A DNA stretch of 64,000 bases from the NCBI GenBank assembly GCA_021324855.1, contig JAJPIG010000020.1, positions 1-64,000 on the forward strand, read 5' to 3'. Numbering within the stretch: the stretch's first letter is position 1; each line of letters begins with the position of its first letter. The stretch comes from Pseudomonadota bacterium. GTDB lineage: Bacteria; Desulfobacterota; Binatia; Binatales; Binataceae. The notes below the pieces were generated by a model. That model made no database searches, was not told the DNA's origin, and saw only the letters and a program-made list of their open reading frames with translations. The position numbers and the translations under genes were made by a program. Shown here in pieces: positions 29,252-39,492 of the stretch.

Positions 29252-32200
29252 ATGCCCTCCGTACTCGATGATTTTCATCCTGCGGTCCGCGCGTGGTTCG
29301 CCGAACGCTTCAACGCGCCCAGCGAGGTGCAGGAGCGCGGATGGCCGATGATCGCGGCGGCCGGCCCGGGCGGCCATCATGTGCTGCTTTGCGCGCCGAC
29401 CGGCAGCGGCAAAACGCTCGCCGCCTTCATGTGGGCGATCGATCGCCTGGTGCGCGAGGCCGAGGCCGGCGCCCTCCGCGACGAGGTCTCGATTCTCTAC
29501 GTCTCGCCGCTGAAGGCGCTCGCCAACGACATCCGCGTCAATCTTTCCGAGCCGCTCGACGGCGTGCGGCGCACGGCGCGCGCGATGAGCCTCGATCTCG
29601 CGGAAATCCGCGTCGGGCTTCGTCATGGCGACACGCCCGCGCATGAGCGCAGCGCGATGCTCCGGCGCGCGCCGCAAATCCTGGTCACCACGCCCGAGTC
29701 GCTGTTCATCGCGCTGACCTCGCCGCGTTTTCGCGAGAAGCTCGCGGCGGTGCGCTGCGTGATCGTCGATGAGCTCCATGCGATCGCGTCCAACAAGCGC
29801 GGCGCCCATCTGATGATTACCCTCGAGCGGCTCGATCGCATGATTCTCGCGCGCGGCGGTCCGCGTCCGGTGCGGATTGGACTCTCGGCGACGCTCAATC
29901 CCATCGAGCGCCTGGCCGCGCTGCTTGGCGGCTACGATGTCGCCTGCGACGGAACTCGGAGCGCGCGTGCGGTGCAGATCGTGCGCGCTGAGCGCGACTC
30001 GCGCCGCTTCGATCTTGCCGTGATCGCGCCCGGGCCGGAACTCGGCCCGATCGCGACCCATCCGCATTGGGAAGCGATGTACGATCGGCTGGCCGAGCTG
30101 ATCGGCGAGCATCGCACGACGCTCATCTTCACGCTGAGCCGCCGATGGGCCGAGCGAATCGCGCTCAATCTCCAGAAGCGGGTCGGCGCGGATGCCGTCC
30201 TGGCGCATCATGGGAGCCTCGCACGCAAGGAGCGGCTCAAGGCTGAGCAGCGCCTCAAGCGCGGCGAGCTCAAGGCGATCGTCGCAACCGCGTCGCTCGA
30301 GCTCGGAATTGACGTCGGCACGGTCGACCTGGTGTGCCAGGTCGATTCGCCCAAGACCATCTCGGCCGCGATCCAGCGGATCGGCCGCTCGGGCCATCGC
30401 CTTGGTATGACGCCGAAGGGCCGCTTCTTCGCGCTCACGCTCGACGATCTGATCGAATGCGCTGCGGCGGTGCGCGCGATGCGGGCCGGGATGCTCGACG
30501 AGGCCGAATTGCCGCGCGGATGCGCCGATGTGCTGGCGCAGCAGATCGTCGCGATTGCGGCGGAAGAGGGCGAGATCGGCGTGGACGAGCTGCTGCGGAT
30601 GCTGCGCAGCGCGGCGCATTTCGGCGCTCTCGATCACTCGATGCTCACGCGCATCGTCGAGGAGATGGCGGCGGAGATTCCGAATCGGATCAGCGGCGCA
30701 GCGCCGAAAATCTTTTTCGATCGCGTGGCGCGCCGCATCCGGCCGCGCCGCGGCGGACGGCTCGCTGCGCTGGTCTCCGGCGGCACGATTCCCGAGAACG
30801 GCAACTACGATGTGGTGATCGCGTCGGAAGGGCGCAAGATCGGCGACGTCGAGGAGGATTTCGCGCAGGAGTCATCGCGCGGCGACATCTTTTCGCTCGG
30901 CTCGAATCCATGGCGCATCCTCGGAATTTCGCGCGGCCGGCTGATGGTCGAGGCAGCACCGGGAATGGCGCCGTCGCTGCCATTCTGGCAGACCGAGGCC
31001 ACCGGCCGCTCGCCGGCGCTGTCGGCGGCGACGATCGACCTGCGCCGCGAAATCGCGGCGCGGATCGAGCGCGACGGCGTCGACAAAACGGCCGCATGGC
31101 TCTGCGACGAATGCGCGCTCGAGCAGAGCGCCGCGCGCCAAATGTGTCTCTACATCCGCCGCGGCGTCGGCGCGCTCGGCGTCGTTCCCGACGAGCGCAC
31201 ACTGGTCGTCGAGCGTTTCTTCGACGGCCTCGGCGGTACGCAACTCGTGATCCATGCGCCGTTCGGAATCCGCTTCAATCGCGGCTTCGGCCTCGCGCTC
31301 CGCAAGCGGCTGTGCCAGAGCTTCGATTTCGAAATCCAGGCCTCGGCGATCGACGATGCGCTGCTGCTTGCGCTCAATGCGCGGCATAGCTTCCCGCTCG
31401 AAAATCTGCTGCCGCTGCTGCCCGCGCGCGCCGCGGCGGACGTGATGACGCAGGCCGTTCTGGACGCACCCATGTTCGAGGTGCGTTTCCGCCATGTTGC
31501 GAGCCGCGCGCTTTCGATCATGCGCGCCGACAAGGGCCGCCGGATTCCCGCCTGGATTCAGCGGCTGCGCACGCAGGAGCTGATGGCCGCGCTGTTTCCG
31601 CAGCGCGCCGCCTGCTTCGAGAACCGCCCGCCGCGCATCGAGGTGCCCGCGCATTTCATCGTGGCGGAGACGATCCGCGAATGTCTTGAAGAATCCGCCG
31701 ATCTGCCGCGGCTGGCGTCGATGCTCGAGGCGGTGGAGCGCGGCGCGATCCGCGTGGTCACCGTCGATTCGATTGCGCCGTCGGTCTTCGCCCATCGAAT
31801 CCTACTCGCGTGGGACTACTCGTTCCTCGACGACGGCGAACGCGCCAATCGCCGCAGCCGCACCGTCACGATGAACCGCGCGATGGCTGAAGAGGTGATG
31901 CGCACCGAAGATCTCTCGGCGCTGCTGGCCTCGGATGCGATCGCAGCGGTCGAAGCCGAAGTCGGCGGGCGATCAACGTCGCGGCGGGCGCGCGATCCCG
32001 AGGAATTGCTGGAACTGATTCGCCGGCACGGTTCGCTCTCATCTGATGATCTTGATGGGCGCGTCGCAGGGGATGCGTCGGCGATGCTGGCGCGGTTGGA
32101 GGCTGATGGACGAATCATCCGAACGCGGCGCGCGCCCGGAAACCCCGAGGATGTCATCGCCGCCGACGATGCGACGTTGTTTGCCGCCGCGTTTCCATCG

Positions 32201-33760
32201 CTGCAGTTCAGCGCACAAGTTCAGGCGGGCGGCGAAATCGATGCGGGCGAGGCGCGGCGCGAGATCGTGCGTCGCGCGATGACGACCAGTGGTCCGGTCA
32301 CTGCCGCCGAACTGGCGCGCCGGCTGGGGTTGAATGAATCCGGAATCGAAGCGGCGCTAACGACTCTGGAAGCGGGCGGGGCAGTGTTTCGCGGCCATTT
32401 CACGCCCGGCGCGAAAGGCGTGGAGCAATGGTGCGATCGCTACAATCTCGAAAGGATACATCGCTACACGCTCGCGCGGCTCCGCGCGGAGGTCGAGCCG
32501 TGCGGCGATCGCGAGTACGCCGCGTTCCGTATCCGCTGGAATCAACTCGCCGGGCGCGATCCGGAAGCCGGCACGGCCGCGGTTGGCGCGGTTTTGAAGC
32601 GGCTGCGCGGCGCGGCATTCAGTCCCGAGTTCTGGGAAAACGCGATTTTGCCTGCGCGCATTCCGGGCTATCGCCCCGAGCATCTGGACAGCGTCTGCCT
32701 CGGCGGCGAAGTCGCATGGGTCGGCATCCCGGGCGATTCGCCTGCCAATGCCGGGTTTCCGTCGCAGGTTGCGTTTTTCGAACGGCGCGATCCGATGATC
32801 CCTGAAATCGATCCGGCGCGGGTCATCGATCCGCATGAACGCGCGGTGCTCGATGCGCTCGGCGCCGCCGGCGCGCAATATCTTGACGAACTGGCCGAGC
32901 GCGCGAATCTTTCGGAGCGCGATGCGCTTCGCGCGCTCTGGCGAATGGCGGCGATCGGGATGGTCTCGAACGACAGCTTTGCGCCGCTCCGCCTGATGTC
33001 GGCGGAAGGCGACGCGCTGCGCGAGGATGCGCACGGTGGCAACGCGCGGCATCGCGCCGCCGTGCGTGCGCGGCTGAAGTCGAGCCTCGGCGGGCGATGG
33101 TCGGCGGTGCGGACGGCATCAGGCGCGGCGGAAATCGATCGTTCGCGCGAGGCAGCGCTGATGCTCCTGGAACGCAACGGAATCGTCGCGCGCGAGATGC
33201 TCGCTCTTGAATCGATCGTGCCCGGCTGGGACGAAATCGTGTTTGCGCTCCGGCGGCTCGAGTATGCCGGCCAGATTCGCCGCGGTTACTTCGTGCGTTC
33301 GCTCTCCGGCGAGCAGTACGCGCTGCCCGAGGCGCTCGCGATGCTGAACGCGGTGCGCAACGGATCGCCGGCGCGTGAGCGTCCATTCGCGATGAGCGCA
33401 GCCGACCCCGCGAATCCGTTCGGCGCCATCCTGCCGGCATGCGGAATCGCGCGCGATGCCTCGAATGTCATCGTGTTTCGCGGCGGCGTTCCGATCGCAG
33501 GGCTTGCGGGTCGTTCGCTGCGCCTGCTCCAGGCGGTCGACGGCGAGATTCTGTTGCAAGCGCTGCGCTCGATAATCGATTTCCGCCGCCGCGTCATAAT
33601 CGAAACCATCGATGACCGACCGGTGCTGGATTCGCGCTGGGTTGATCTGATGGCGGACGCAGGTTTCCATTCCGACGGCCGCGCGCTGATCTACGACGGC
33701 TTGCCGGGTCCACGTCCCCGGCGTTCGACCATCCTGTCGCCGGCGATTACCTCGATTTAA
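29252..33760 (+). CDS. lhr: Lhr-type superfamily 2 DNA/RNA helicase (long form)
   Basis: 1502 residues, close to the roughly 1540 of E. coli Lhr and thus the long form with the C-terminal extension. Motif I is APTGSGKTLAAF (about residue 48), motif II is VDELHAIA (DEVH/DELH type) near 172, motif III is SATLNP, and motif VI reads IQRIGRSGHR near 375. The winged-helix and beta-barrel Lhr core follows, then a large C-terminal region of repeated winged-helix-like segments. Lhr translocates 3' to 5' on single-stranded DNA and is linked to DNA repair. It is transcribed alone and ends at a strong palindromic terminator. Confidence 0.93.
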   Translation: MPSVLDDFHPAVRAWFAERFNAPSEVQERGWPMIAAAGPGGHHVLLCAPTGSGKTLAAFMWAIDRLVREAEAGALRDEVSILYVSPLKALANDIRVNLSEPLDGVRRTARAMSLDLAEIRVGLRHGDTPAHERSAMLRRAPQILVTTPESLFIALTSPRFREKLAAVRCVIVDELHAIASNKRGAHLMITLERLDRMILARGGPRPVRIGLSATLNPIERLAALLGGYDVACDGTRSARAVQIVRAERDSRRFDLAVIAPGPELGPIATHPHWEAMYDRLAELIGEHRTTLIFTLSRRWAERIALNLQKRVGADAVLAHHGSLARKERLKAEQRLKRGELKAIVATASLELGIDVGTVDLVCQVDSPKTISAAIQRIGRSGHRLGMTPKGRFFALTLDDLIECAAAVRAMRAGMLDEAELPRGCADVLAQQIVAIAAEEGEIGVDELLRMLRSAAHFGALDHSMLTRIVEEMAAEIPNRISGAAPKIFFDRVARRIRPRRGGRLAALVSGGTIPENGNYDVVIASEGRKIGDVEEDFAQESSRGDIFSLGSNPWRILGISRGRLMVEAAPGMAPSLPFWQTEATGRSPALSAATIDLRREIAARIERDGVDKTAAWLCDECALEQSAARQMCLYIRRGVGALGVVPDERTLVVERFFDGLGGTQLVIHAPFGIRFNRGFGLALRKRLCQSFDFEIQASAIDDALLLALNARHSFPLENLLPLLPARAAADVMTQAVLDAPMFEVRFRHVASRALSIMRADKGRRIPAWIQRLRTQELMAALFPQRAACFENRPPRIEVPAHFIVAETIRECLEESADLPRLASMLEAVERGAIRVVTVDSIAPSVFAHRILLAWDYSFLDDGERANRRSRTVTMNRAMAEEVMRTEDLSALLASDAIAAVEAEVGGRSTSRRARDPEELLELIRRHGSLSSDDLDGRVAGDASAMLARLEADGRIIRTRRAPGNPEDVIAADDATLFAAAFPSLQFSAQVQAGGEIDAGEARREIVRRAMTTSGPVTAAELARRLGLNESGIEAALTTLEAGGAVFRGHFTPGAKGVEQWCDRYNLERIHRYTLARLRAEVEPCGDREYAAFRIRWNQLAGRDPEAGTAAVGAVLKRLRGAAFSPEFWENAILPARIPGYRPEHLDSVCLGGEVAWVGIPGDSPANAGFPSQVAFFERRDPMIPEIDPARVIDPHERAVLDALGAAGAQYLDELAERANLSERDALRALWRMAAIGMVSNDSFAPLRLMSAEGDALREDAHGGNARHRAAVRARLKSSLGGRWSAVRTASGAAEIDRSREAALMLLERNGIVAREMLALESIVPGWDEIVFALRRLEYAGQIRRGYFVRSLSGEQYALPEALAMLNAVRNGSPARERPFAMSAADPANPFGAILPACGIARDASNVIVFRGGVPIAGLAGRSLRLLQAVDGEILLQALRSIIDFRRRVIIETIDDRPVLDSRWVDLMADAGFHSDGRALIYDGLPGPRPRRSTILSPAITSI

Positions 33761-33775
33761 GCCCGGCTAATTCCG

Positions 33776-33806
33776 AAAGTTTTCGCGAATCGCGAAAACT
33801 TTTGCA
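33776..33806 (+). terminator. Palindromic terminator after lhr
   Basis: Arms AAAGTTTTCGCGA (33776-33788) and TCGCGAAAACTTT (33790-33802) are perfectly complementary around one base, 16 bases after the lhr stop. The 3' arm ends in a short T-run (TTTT at 33800-33803). As RNA it forms a hairpin of about 12 pairs. The symmetric A and T tracts could let it act in both directions. Confidence 0.55.
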
Positions 33807-34252
33807 TCGAGCGATTAATAAACATGAAATAACGTCCGAATTTCTTGATTTTTTTCCGGCACGGCTAATGCGTTCGCCATAGCTTCGTCGGAGGACACGA
33901 GCAGTGAAGTTCCTTCAGAAAGCAATCTGGGCGCTCAGCATCTGTCCGGTCGACGCGGGCGGCGCGCTGCCGCCGTTGAGTGTGCTCGAACGCGCGCGAT
34001 GCTGCGCACCGCGCGATGAAAGTGCGCACCACGTCGGCCGGCGGATAATCGAGCTATGCGGTGATGCGGCACGGGCCGGGCTGGTCTGCGAACGCGCGCG
34101 CGTCACGCTCACCCCGCAGCCTGCGCGCTGACGCAGTCCGTTTCAAGAACCAAATCAACGCGCTATTCTGATCGTCTGCCGGCTCGGCCCGCTGGAGAAC
34201 CTTGAGCGGCCGCCTGGTTCGGTTTCCGCACAACCCGGAGAGAGAGCAGACG
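33807..34252. other. Intergenic region before aconitase
   Basis: 446 bases, AT-rich at its left end (33820-33860). Apart from the possible small gene at 33904-34131 and the aconitase ribosome binding site GGAGAGAGAG just before 34253, I see no RNA gene or repeat in it. Confidence 0.45.
33904..34131 (+). CDS. Possible small protein of unknown function
   Basis: A 75-residue frame starting with GTG at 33904, preceded by GGAGG at 33890-33894 with nine bases of spacing, the best ribosome binding site in this region. The product begins KFLQKAIWALSICPVDAGG and contains four cysteines (residues about 14, 38, 39, 57 and 67 include Cys positions), with a basic tail. There is no recognisable domain. 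It lies alone in the gap between lhr and aconitase. The strong ribosome binding site supports it; the lack of family resemblance argues for caution. Confidence 0.35.
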   Translation: MKFLQKAIWALSICPVDAGGALPPLSVLERARCCAPRDESAHHVGRRIIELCGDAARAGLVCERARVTLTPQPAR

Positions 34253-37009
34253 ATGGCTAACAACAGCTTCGGCACGCGCGCGACGCTTAAGCTCGGCGGA
34301 CGCGAATATGCGATCCATAAACTGGAGGCGCTCGAGCGGCGCGGCTTCGCGATCGCGCGGCTGCCGTACTCGATACGCGTGATGCTCGAGAACGTGCTGC
34401 GGCGCGAGGACGGCGTCAACGTCACCGCCGACCACATCGAGAGCCTCGCGAAATGGAACGGCAAAGGCGGCGAAGAATTTTCGTTCGCGCCGGCGCGCGT
34501 GCTGCTGCAGGATTTTACGGGTGTGCCGGTGGTCGCCGATCTGGCGGTGATGCGTGATGCGATCCGGCGGCTGGGCGGCGACCCGGCGCGCATCAATCCG
34601 CTGAGTCCCGCCGACCTGGTGATCGATCATTCAGTGCAGGTCGACGCTTTCGGATCGCGCGACGCGTTCAGGCATAACGCCGAACTCGAGTTCCAGCGCA
34701 ACCAGGAGCGTTATCTGTTTCTGCGCTGGGGCCAGCGCGCGTTCGACAATTTCCGCGTCGTGCCGCCCGACACCGGGATCGTGCATCAGGTGAACCTCGA
34801 ATATCTCGCGCCAGTCGTATACACATCGCCGACCGGCGAAGTCTATCCCGACACGGTCGTGGGCACCGATTCGCATACCACGATGATCAACGGGCTAGGC
34901 GTCGTGGGATGGGGCGTTGGCGGAATCGAGGCCGAGGCCGCGATGCTCGGGCGCTCGATGCCGATGCTGGTGCCGGAGGTGATCGGCGTTCGTTTCACGG
35001 GGGCGCTGCGCGAGGGCGCGACCGCCACCGACCTCGTGCTGACCGTCACGCAGATGCTGCGGCGCAAAGGCGTGGTCAACAAGTTCGTCGAGTACACTGG
35101 CCCCGGACTCAGGCATCTGAGCGTCGCCGATCGCGCGACGCTGGGTAACATGTCGCCCGAGTATGGCGCGACAATCGGGTTTTTCCCGGTCGATCGCCAG
35201 ACGCTGGAGTACCTGAGGCTCACCGGACGGCGCGACGATCAGCTCGCGCTCATCGAGGCGTATTGCAGAGAGCAGGGCCTGTTCCGCACCGACGATTCGC
35301 CCGAACCTAGCTTCACCGAACTGCTCGAGGTCGACCTCGGCGCGATCGAACCGAGCATGGCGGGGCCGCGCCGACCGCAGGATCGCGTGGCGCTGCGCGG
35401 CGCGCGTGAGAGCTTTCGGCGCGAGCTCGCCAAAGAAATGACGCAGGAAAATCATGCGATCGATCCGAAGCGCATCGAAGCCTGGATCGCCGAAGGCGGC
35501 AATCCTGCGCAGGCCCCCGAAGAGCCGGTCGATCTCGGCGCGCTCACGCGCAAGGTGACGGTCCGTACCAGGGAAGCGGATTTTGAACTCGGGCAGGGCG
35601 CGGTTGTGATCGCCGCGATAACGAGCTGCACTAACACCTCGAATCCCTCGGTGATGCTGGGGGCGGGCATCCTGGCTCGCAAAGCGGTCGAGCGTGGATT
35701 GACCGTCAAACCGTGGGTGAAGACCAGCCTCGCGCCGGGCTCCAAGGTCGTGATGCGCTATCTCGATCGCGCGGGACTCACCGGTTATCTCGAGCGGCTG
35801 CGCTTCAACTTGGTCGGCTTCGGATGCACCACCTGTATCGGCAACAGCGGTCCGGTTGCCGAGGAGATCGCCAGCGCGGTCAAGCAGAACAACCTGGTCG
35901 TCTCAGCTATCCTGAGCGGCAACCGCAATTTCGAGGGCCGCATCAATCCGGTCGTCCGCTTCAACTATCTTGCGTCGCCGCCGATGGTGGTCGCATATGC
36001 GATCGCAGGCACGATGGATTTCGATCCGGAGTCGATGCCGCTCGGTGAAGGCGCGGATGGTAAACCGGTCTACCTGCGCGAAATCTGGCCGACCGCCGAG
36101 GAAATCAGCGAATCGATCGCGCGCGCGATCGATTCGAAGATGTTCCAGGATGAGTACGGGCAGGTCTTTGAGGGGGACGAGCGATGGCGCAGCCTGCAAA
36201 TCCCGGAAGGTGACCTCTTCGAATGGGATCCGAAGTCGACCTACGTGAAGGCGCCGCCGTTTTTCGATGGGATCGGCGTCGAGCCTGCGCCAATCACTGA
36301 CATCGTTGGCGCGCGGGTGCTCGCGATGCTCGGCGACAGCGTTACGACCGACCATATTTCGCCCGCCGGATCGATCGCCGCGGACAGCCCGGCCGGCAAG
36401 TACCTGATCGAGAACGGCGTCCAGCCGCGCGAGTTCAATTCGTACGGCGCGCGACGCGGCAATCATGAAGTGATGGTGCGCGGGACCTTTGCCAACATCC
36501 GCCTGCGCAACGAGCTGGTGCCGGGCGTCGAGGGCGGTTTCACCGCCCATCTGCCGGACGGCGCGAAGATGCCGATTTACGATGCGGCCGAGCGCTACCG
36601 GAGCGAAAACGTGCCGCTGATCGTGATCGCGGGCAAGGAGTACGGCTCAGGTTCATCGCGCGACTGGGCGGCAAAGGGCACCCTGCTGCTGGGCGCGCGC
36701 GCCGTGATCGCGGAGAGCTTCGAGCGGATCCATCGGAGCAACCTCATCGGGATGGGCGTGCTGGCGCTCGAGTTTATGCCCGGCGAAAGCCGCAAGACGC
36801 TTGGTCTCAGCGGACGCGAAGTCTATTCGATCGTCGGGCTCCGATCCGGCATCACGCCGCGACAGAAGCTGAAGGTGCGCGCCGAGGAGAATGGCAAGAC
36901 GCGCGAATTCGAGGTGGTCGCGCGGGTCGACACGCCCGAAGAGGTGGAATACATCCGCCACGGCGGCATCCTGCCGTATGTGCTGCGCGACCTGTTGCGA
37001 AAGAAGTAA
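34253..37009 (+). CDS. acnA: Aconitate hydratase A
   Basis: 918 residues, the normal size of AcnA/IRP-type aconitase. The ATG at 34253 follows GGAGAGAGAG; the frame is open 17 codons further upstream but without family support. The three cluster cysteines are C459 (SCTNTSNP) and C525/C528 (GCTTCIGNSGP), which hold the 4Fe-4S cluster. The C-terminal swivel domain has GSGSSRDWAAKG. It interconverts citrate and isocitrate in the TCA cycle in the cytoplasm, and this family can also bind RNA when the cluster is lost. It stands alone with its own leader. Confidence 0.95.
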   Translation: MANNSFGTRATLKLGGREYAIHKLEALERRGFAIARLPYSIRVMLENVLRREDGVNVTADHIESLAKWNGKGGEEFSFAPARVLLQDFTGVPVVADLAVMRDAIRRLGGDPARINPLSPADLVIDHSVQVDAFGSRDAFRHNAELEFQRNQERYLFLRWGQRAFDNFRVVPPDTGIVHQVNLEYLAPVVYTSPTGEVYPDTVVGTDSHTTMINGLGVVGWGVGGIEAEAAMLGRSMPMLVPEVIGVRFTGALREGATATDLVLTVTQMLRRKGVVNKFVEYTGPGLRHLSVADRATLGNMSPEYGATIGFFPVDRQTLEYLRLTGRRDDQLALIEAYCREQGLFRTDDSPEPSFTELLEVDLGAIEPSMAGPRRPQDRVALRGARESFRRELAKEMTQENHAIDPKRIEAWIAEGGNPAQAPEEPVDLGALTRKVTVRTREADFELGQGAVVIAAITSCTNTSNPSVMLGAGILARKAVERGLTVKPWVKTSLAPGSKVVMRYLDRAGLTGYLERLRFNLVGFGCTTCIGNSGPVAEEIASAVKQNNLVVSAILSGNRNFEGRINPVVRFNYLASPPMVVAYAIAGTMDFDPESMPLGEGADGKPVYLREIWPTAEEISESIARAIDSKMFQDEYGQVFEGDERWRSLQIPEGDLFEWDPKSTYVKAPPFFDGIGVEPAPITDIVGARVLAMLGDSVTTDHISPAGSIAADSPAGKYLIENGVQPREFNSYGARRGNHEVMVRGTFANIRLRNELVPGVEGGFTAHLPDGAKMPIYDAAERYRSENVPLIVIAGKEYGSGSSRDWAAKGTLLLGARAVIAESFERIHRSNLIGMGVLALEFMPGESRKTLGLSGREVYSIVGLRSGITPRQKLKVRAEENGKTREFEVVARVDTPEEVEYIRHGGILPYVLRDLLRKK

Positions 37010-37101
37010 ACTGTCGCGCGGCTAATGCTTTCGGGCGCTGACCATCAAGGAATGAGTACAGGTCGGCGGCTCGATTTCGCGGATGCGCTCAGATTACCAA
37101 C

Positions 37102-38166
37102 TCAAATGCTGACCGGCACGCCGGTCTTGCGCGCGGCGTAGCGCGACAGCACGCGCACCACGGCCGGCGTAATCTCCGCGATCGCTTCGGCGCGATAGCC
37201 GACCGACTCCGGCCCGTGCGCCCGCATCATGCCGAACGTCGAAAGCCGCAGCACGGATGCGACCGCCTGGCAGTAGCGAAAGCGCGCAAGCTCGAGCGGC
37301 GCAAGCGCATGGTAGAGCGGGATGTAAAGCGCGGTGAACATCCGACGGAGCGAATTGCCTGCGAGGTTGTCGCGCATCCAGCGCGGATGCTCCAGTGAAT
37401 GGGTCGCCAGGATGACCGCCGTGGTTGCGGCATCGAGGTGACGATCGCCGCAGTCGGCATTGACCCAATCGATCACGGCGTTCACTCGCGTGCCCGATAC
37501 CAGCACGTTCTGCGGATGATAATCCATGTGCACGATCGAGGAGGGCGCGGCCCGAAAGCGTGCTGCGCTATCGAGCAACGCCGCAAGCGCCGGGGCAAGG
37601 CCCGGGAGCGGGCCGCGTTCGATGCGCTCGCCGATCACGCCGAGCATCCGATCGAGCAATGGGGCATCGCGGGCAGTGGCGGCGGGCGTGAATGCGCCGG
37701 CATCGCCGTTGCCCGCGATGTGATGGAGCGCGGTCTGCGTGCGAACGAAGTCGAAGAAGGCGAGCGTGAAAATCCTGAAGGCCTGGGGGAAACTGCGGGC
37801 GGTGAAGAGGGGATCGCCTGCGGTGCGTTCCATCACGAGGAAAGGGGCGCCTAGCACGTCGGGCGACGGCTCGTAGAGATATGGCCGCGGGACCGGATAG
37901 CGCAATGCCGCCAAGCGCGCCATCGTGCGATACTCGCGCGCGCCCTTCTCAACTGCGTTGCGACCGTCGTAACGTCGCAGCACGAACGGCGTGGCCGGGG
38001 CGAGTTCTGTGATGCGGCCGCGCCCGGTCAGCGAAAACTCGTAGACCGTTGTTTCCCATCCGCTGGCCAGGACCCGGAATCGATCAAGATGTGCGTCGAG
38101 GTAGAGCGCCAGGCGCGTGCGCAATTCGTCCGGCGTTGATTCGGGGCTGGGCGACGAGGCCTTCAC
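37102..38166 (-). CDS. Aminoglycoside phosphotransferase-fold (APH) kinase
   Basis: 354 residues from the GTG at 38166, 15 bases after the HlyD stop; the frame remains open upstream to an ATG at 38283 but that would overlap the HlyD gene by 103 bases and add a basic low-complexity tail. The catalytic loop is HMDYHPQNVLV (Asp as base, Asn for metal) and IDWVNADCGDRHLD holds the metal-binding Asp. FVLRRYDG supplies the ATP-binding strand region. APH-fold enzymes phosphorylate small molecules such as choline, homoserine, fructosamine or antibiotics; the substrate here is not evident and resistance should not be assumed. Confidence 0.75.
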   Translation of the reverse strand: MKASSPSPESTPDELRTRLALYLDAHLDRFRVLASGWETTVYEFSLTGRGRITELAPATPFVLRRYDGRNAVEKGAREYRTMARLAALRYPVPRPYLYEPSPDVLGAPFLVMERTAGDPLFTARSFPQAFRIFTLAFFDFVRTQTALHHIAGNGDAGAFTPAATARDAPLLDRMLGVIGERIERGPLPGLAPALAALLDSAARFRAAPSSIVHMDYHPQNVLVSGTRVNAVIDWVNADCGDRHLDAATTAVILATHSLEHPRWMRDNLAGNSLRRMFTALYIPLYHALAPLELARFRYCQAVASVLRLSTFGMMRAHGPESVGYRAEAIAEITPAVVRVLSRYAARKTGVPVSI

Positions 38167-38180
38167 GCCAGGAGGCGGCG

Positions 38181-39359
38181 TCAGCGAACCGGGAAGGGAC
38201 GCTGTCCGTCGGGCTGCTGAGCGGTGGGCGGCGCGGGTATGAGCGGCGGAATATGGAGCGGCTGCCCCTGCATCTTCTCCCACGGCTTCCGGTTCGACTC
38301 GCTCTCATAGCGCTGCTGCAGGGTCGAGCTGAGCAGCGGGCCGCTGGTATCGCTGATATCGACGGCGACCTCGACCGACAATCCGATTCGCAGCGGCTTG
38401 TCGGGAGGCGGCGGGGAATTAAGCACGATTTTTACCGGCACTCGCTGCACGACCTTGACCCAGTTGCCGGTCGCGTTTTCGGGCGGCAGCAGAGCGAAGG
38501 CCGCGCCGGTGCCCATCGCGATCGAATCGACATGCCCGTGGTAGACGTAGCCCGGGTAGATGTCGGCCCAAATGAGCGCCTGCTGGCCGACGCGCACGTC
38601 AGTGAGTTCGGTCTCCTTGTAATTGGCGGTGAAATACAGATGCTGCTCCGGCACGATGGCCATCAGCGGCTGACCAGCCTGGATGCGATCGCCAGCGTGG
38701 ACGCTTTTGTGGGTGATGATGCCGGCGAAGGGCGCCTTCACCTGGGTATAGCTCAGATCGAGCTTGGCGGCTTCGAGGTCGGCCTGGGCCTGCGCAACGA
38801 TCGGACGATCATAGCGTCCGCCGTGATCGCTGTCGCCGCCGAGCGCCGCCTCGGCCTGCTGGACCTGATGCTCAGCAAGGGCCCTGTCGGCCGTCGCGAC
38901 GCGCAGGGCGGTCGTGGCCTGATCGAAGAATTCGCGCGACGCGACGTTCTCGGAGCGCAGCGCCTGCGCGCGCTTGTAATCGATTTCGGCCTGCGCGAGT
39001 TGCGAGTTCGCGAGCATCAGTCCCGAGCGCGCCGCCTGGAGCTGCGCAAACAGCTCATCGACGGTTTGCTTCGCGCGATCGACACGGGCCGTCGACTCCT
39101 GTACGCGCACCTCGAAATCGCGCGGATCGAGGGTCAGCAGAAGCTGCCCCGCCTTGACGTTCCAGTTGTCGTCGACGTAGACCTTGGCGACGGTGCCTGA
39201 CACCCGCGCCGCCACCAGCCCGACGGTGCCGTCGACATAGGCATCGTCAGTGATGACGTGCGACATGTAATAGCGATAGTAGCGAAACCCCGGAATGACA
39301 GCGGCGAGCAGCGCGATGACCACCAATGCCAGCAGGATGCGCCGGATCAGTGCTCTCAT
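38181..39359 (-). CDS. HlyD/EmrA-family membrane fusion protein
   Basis: 392 residues. One membrane anchor at about residues 8-25, then the biotinyl-lipoyl half-motif (VSGTVAKVYVDDNWNVKAGQLL), a long coiled-coil hairpin (about 90-200) and the second half-motif (APFAGIITHKSVHAGDRI), followed by the beta-barrel. ITDDAYVDGTV near residue 36 is typical of EmrA. It links an inner membrane pump to an outer membrane channel for export of drugs or fatty acids. The pump (EmrB) and channel (TolC) genes are not adjacent, which is unusual; the partner may be elsewhere. The Pro/Gln-rich C-terminal tail of about 30 residues is an extension. Confidence 0.9.
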   Translation of the reverse strand: MRALIRRILLALVVIALLAAVIPGFRYYRYYMSHVITDDAYVDGTVGLVAARVSGTVAKVYVDDNWNVKAGQLLLTLDPRDFEVRVQESTARVDRAKQTVDELFAQLQAARSGLMLANSQLAQAEIDYKRAQALRSENVASREFFDQATTALRVATADRALAEHQVQQAEAALGGDSDHGGRYDRPIVAQAQADLEAAKLDLSYTQVKAPFAGIITHKSVHAGDRIQAGQPLMAIVPEQHLYFTANYKETELTDVRVGQQALIWADIYPGYVYHGHVDSIAMGTGAAFALLPPENATGNWVKVVQRVPVKIVLNSPPPPDKPLRIGLSVEVAVDISDTSGPLLSSTLQQRYESESNRKPWEKMQGQPLHIPPLIPAPPTAQQPDGQRPFPVR

Positions 39360-39492
39360 GTGAGGGCCGGGACCTCGGAACCGAGCGAATTGGTCGAAGC
39401 TGAATCCATCAGCGTTAATTCTAGCGGACCAGAAGGTCTGTGCGCATCAGGGAGTAACGTCGAAAATAAGCGCGTCGTCGGCCGGATCGAGC

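Noticed and set aside
37102-38166. Aminoglycoside resistance gene
   Set aside because: The APH fold alone does not show resistance; many members act on metabolites, and no other resistance gene is adjacent.
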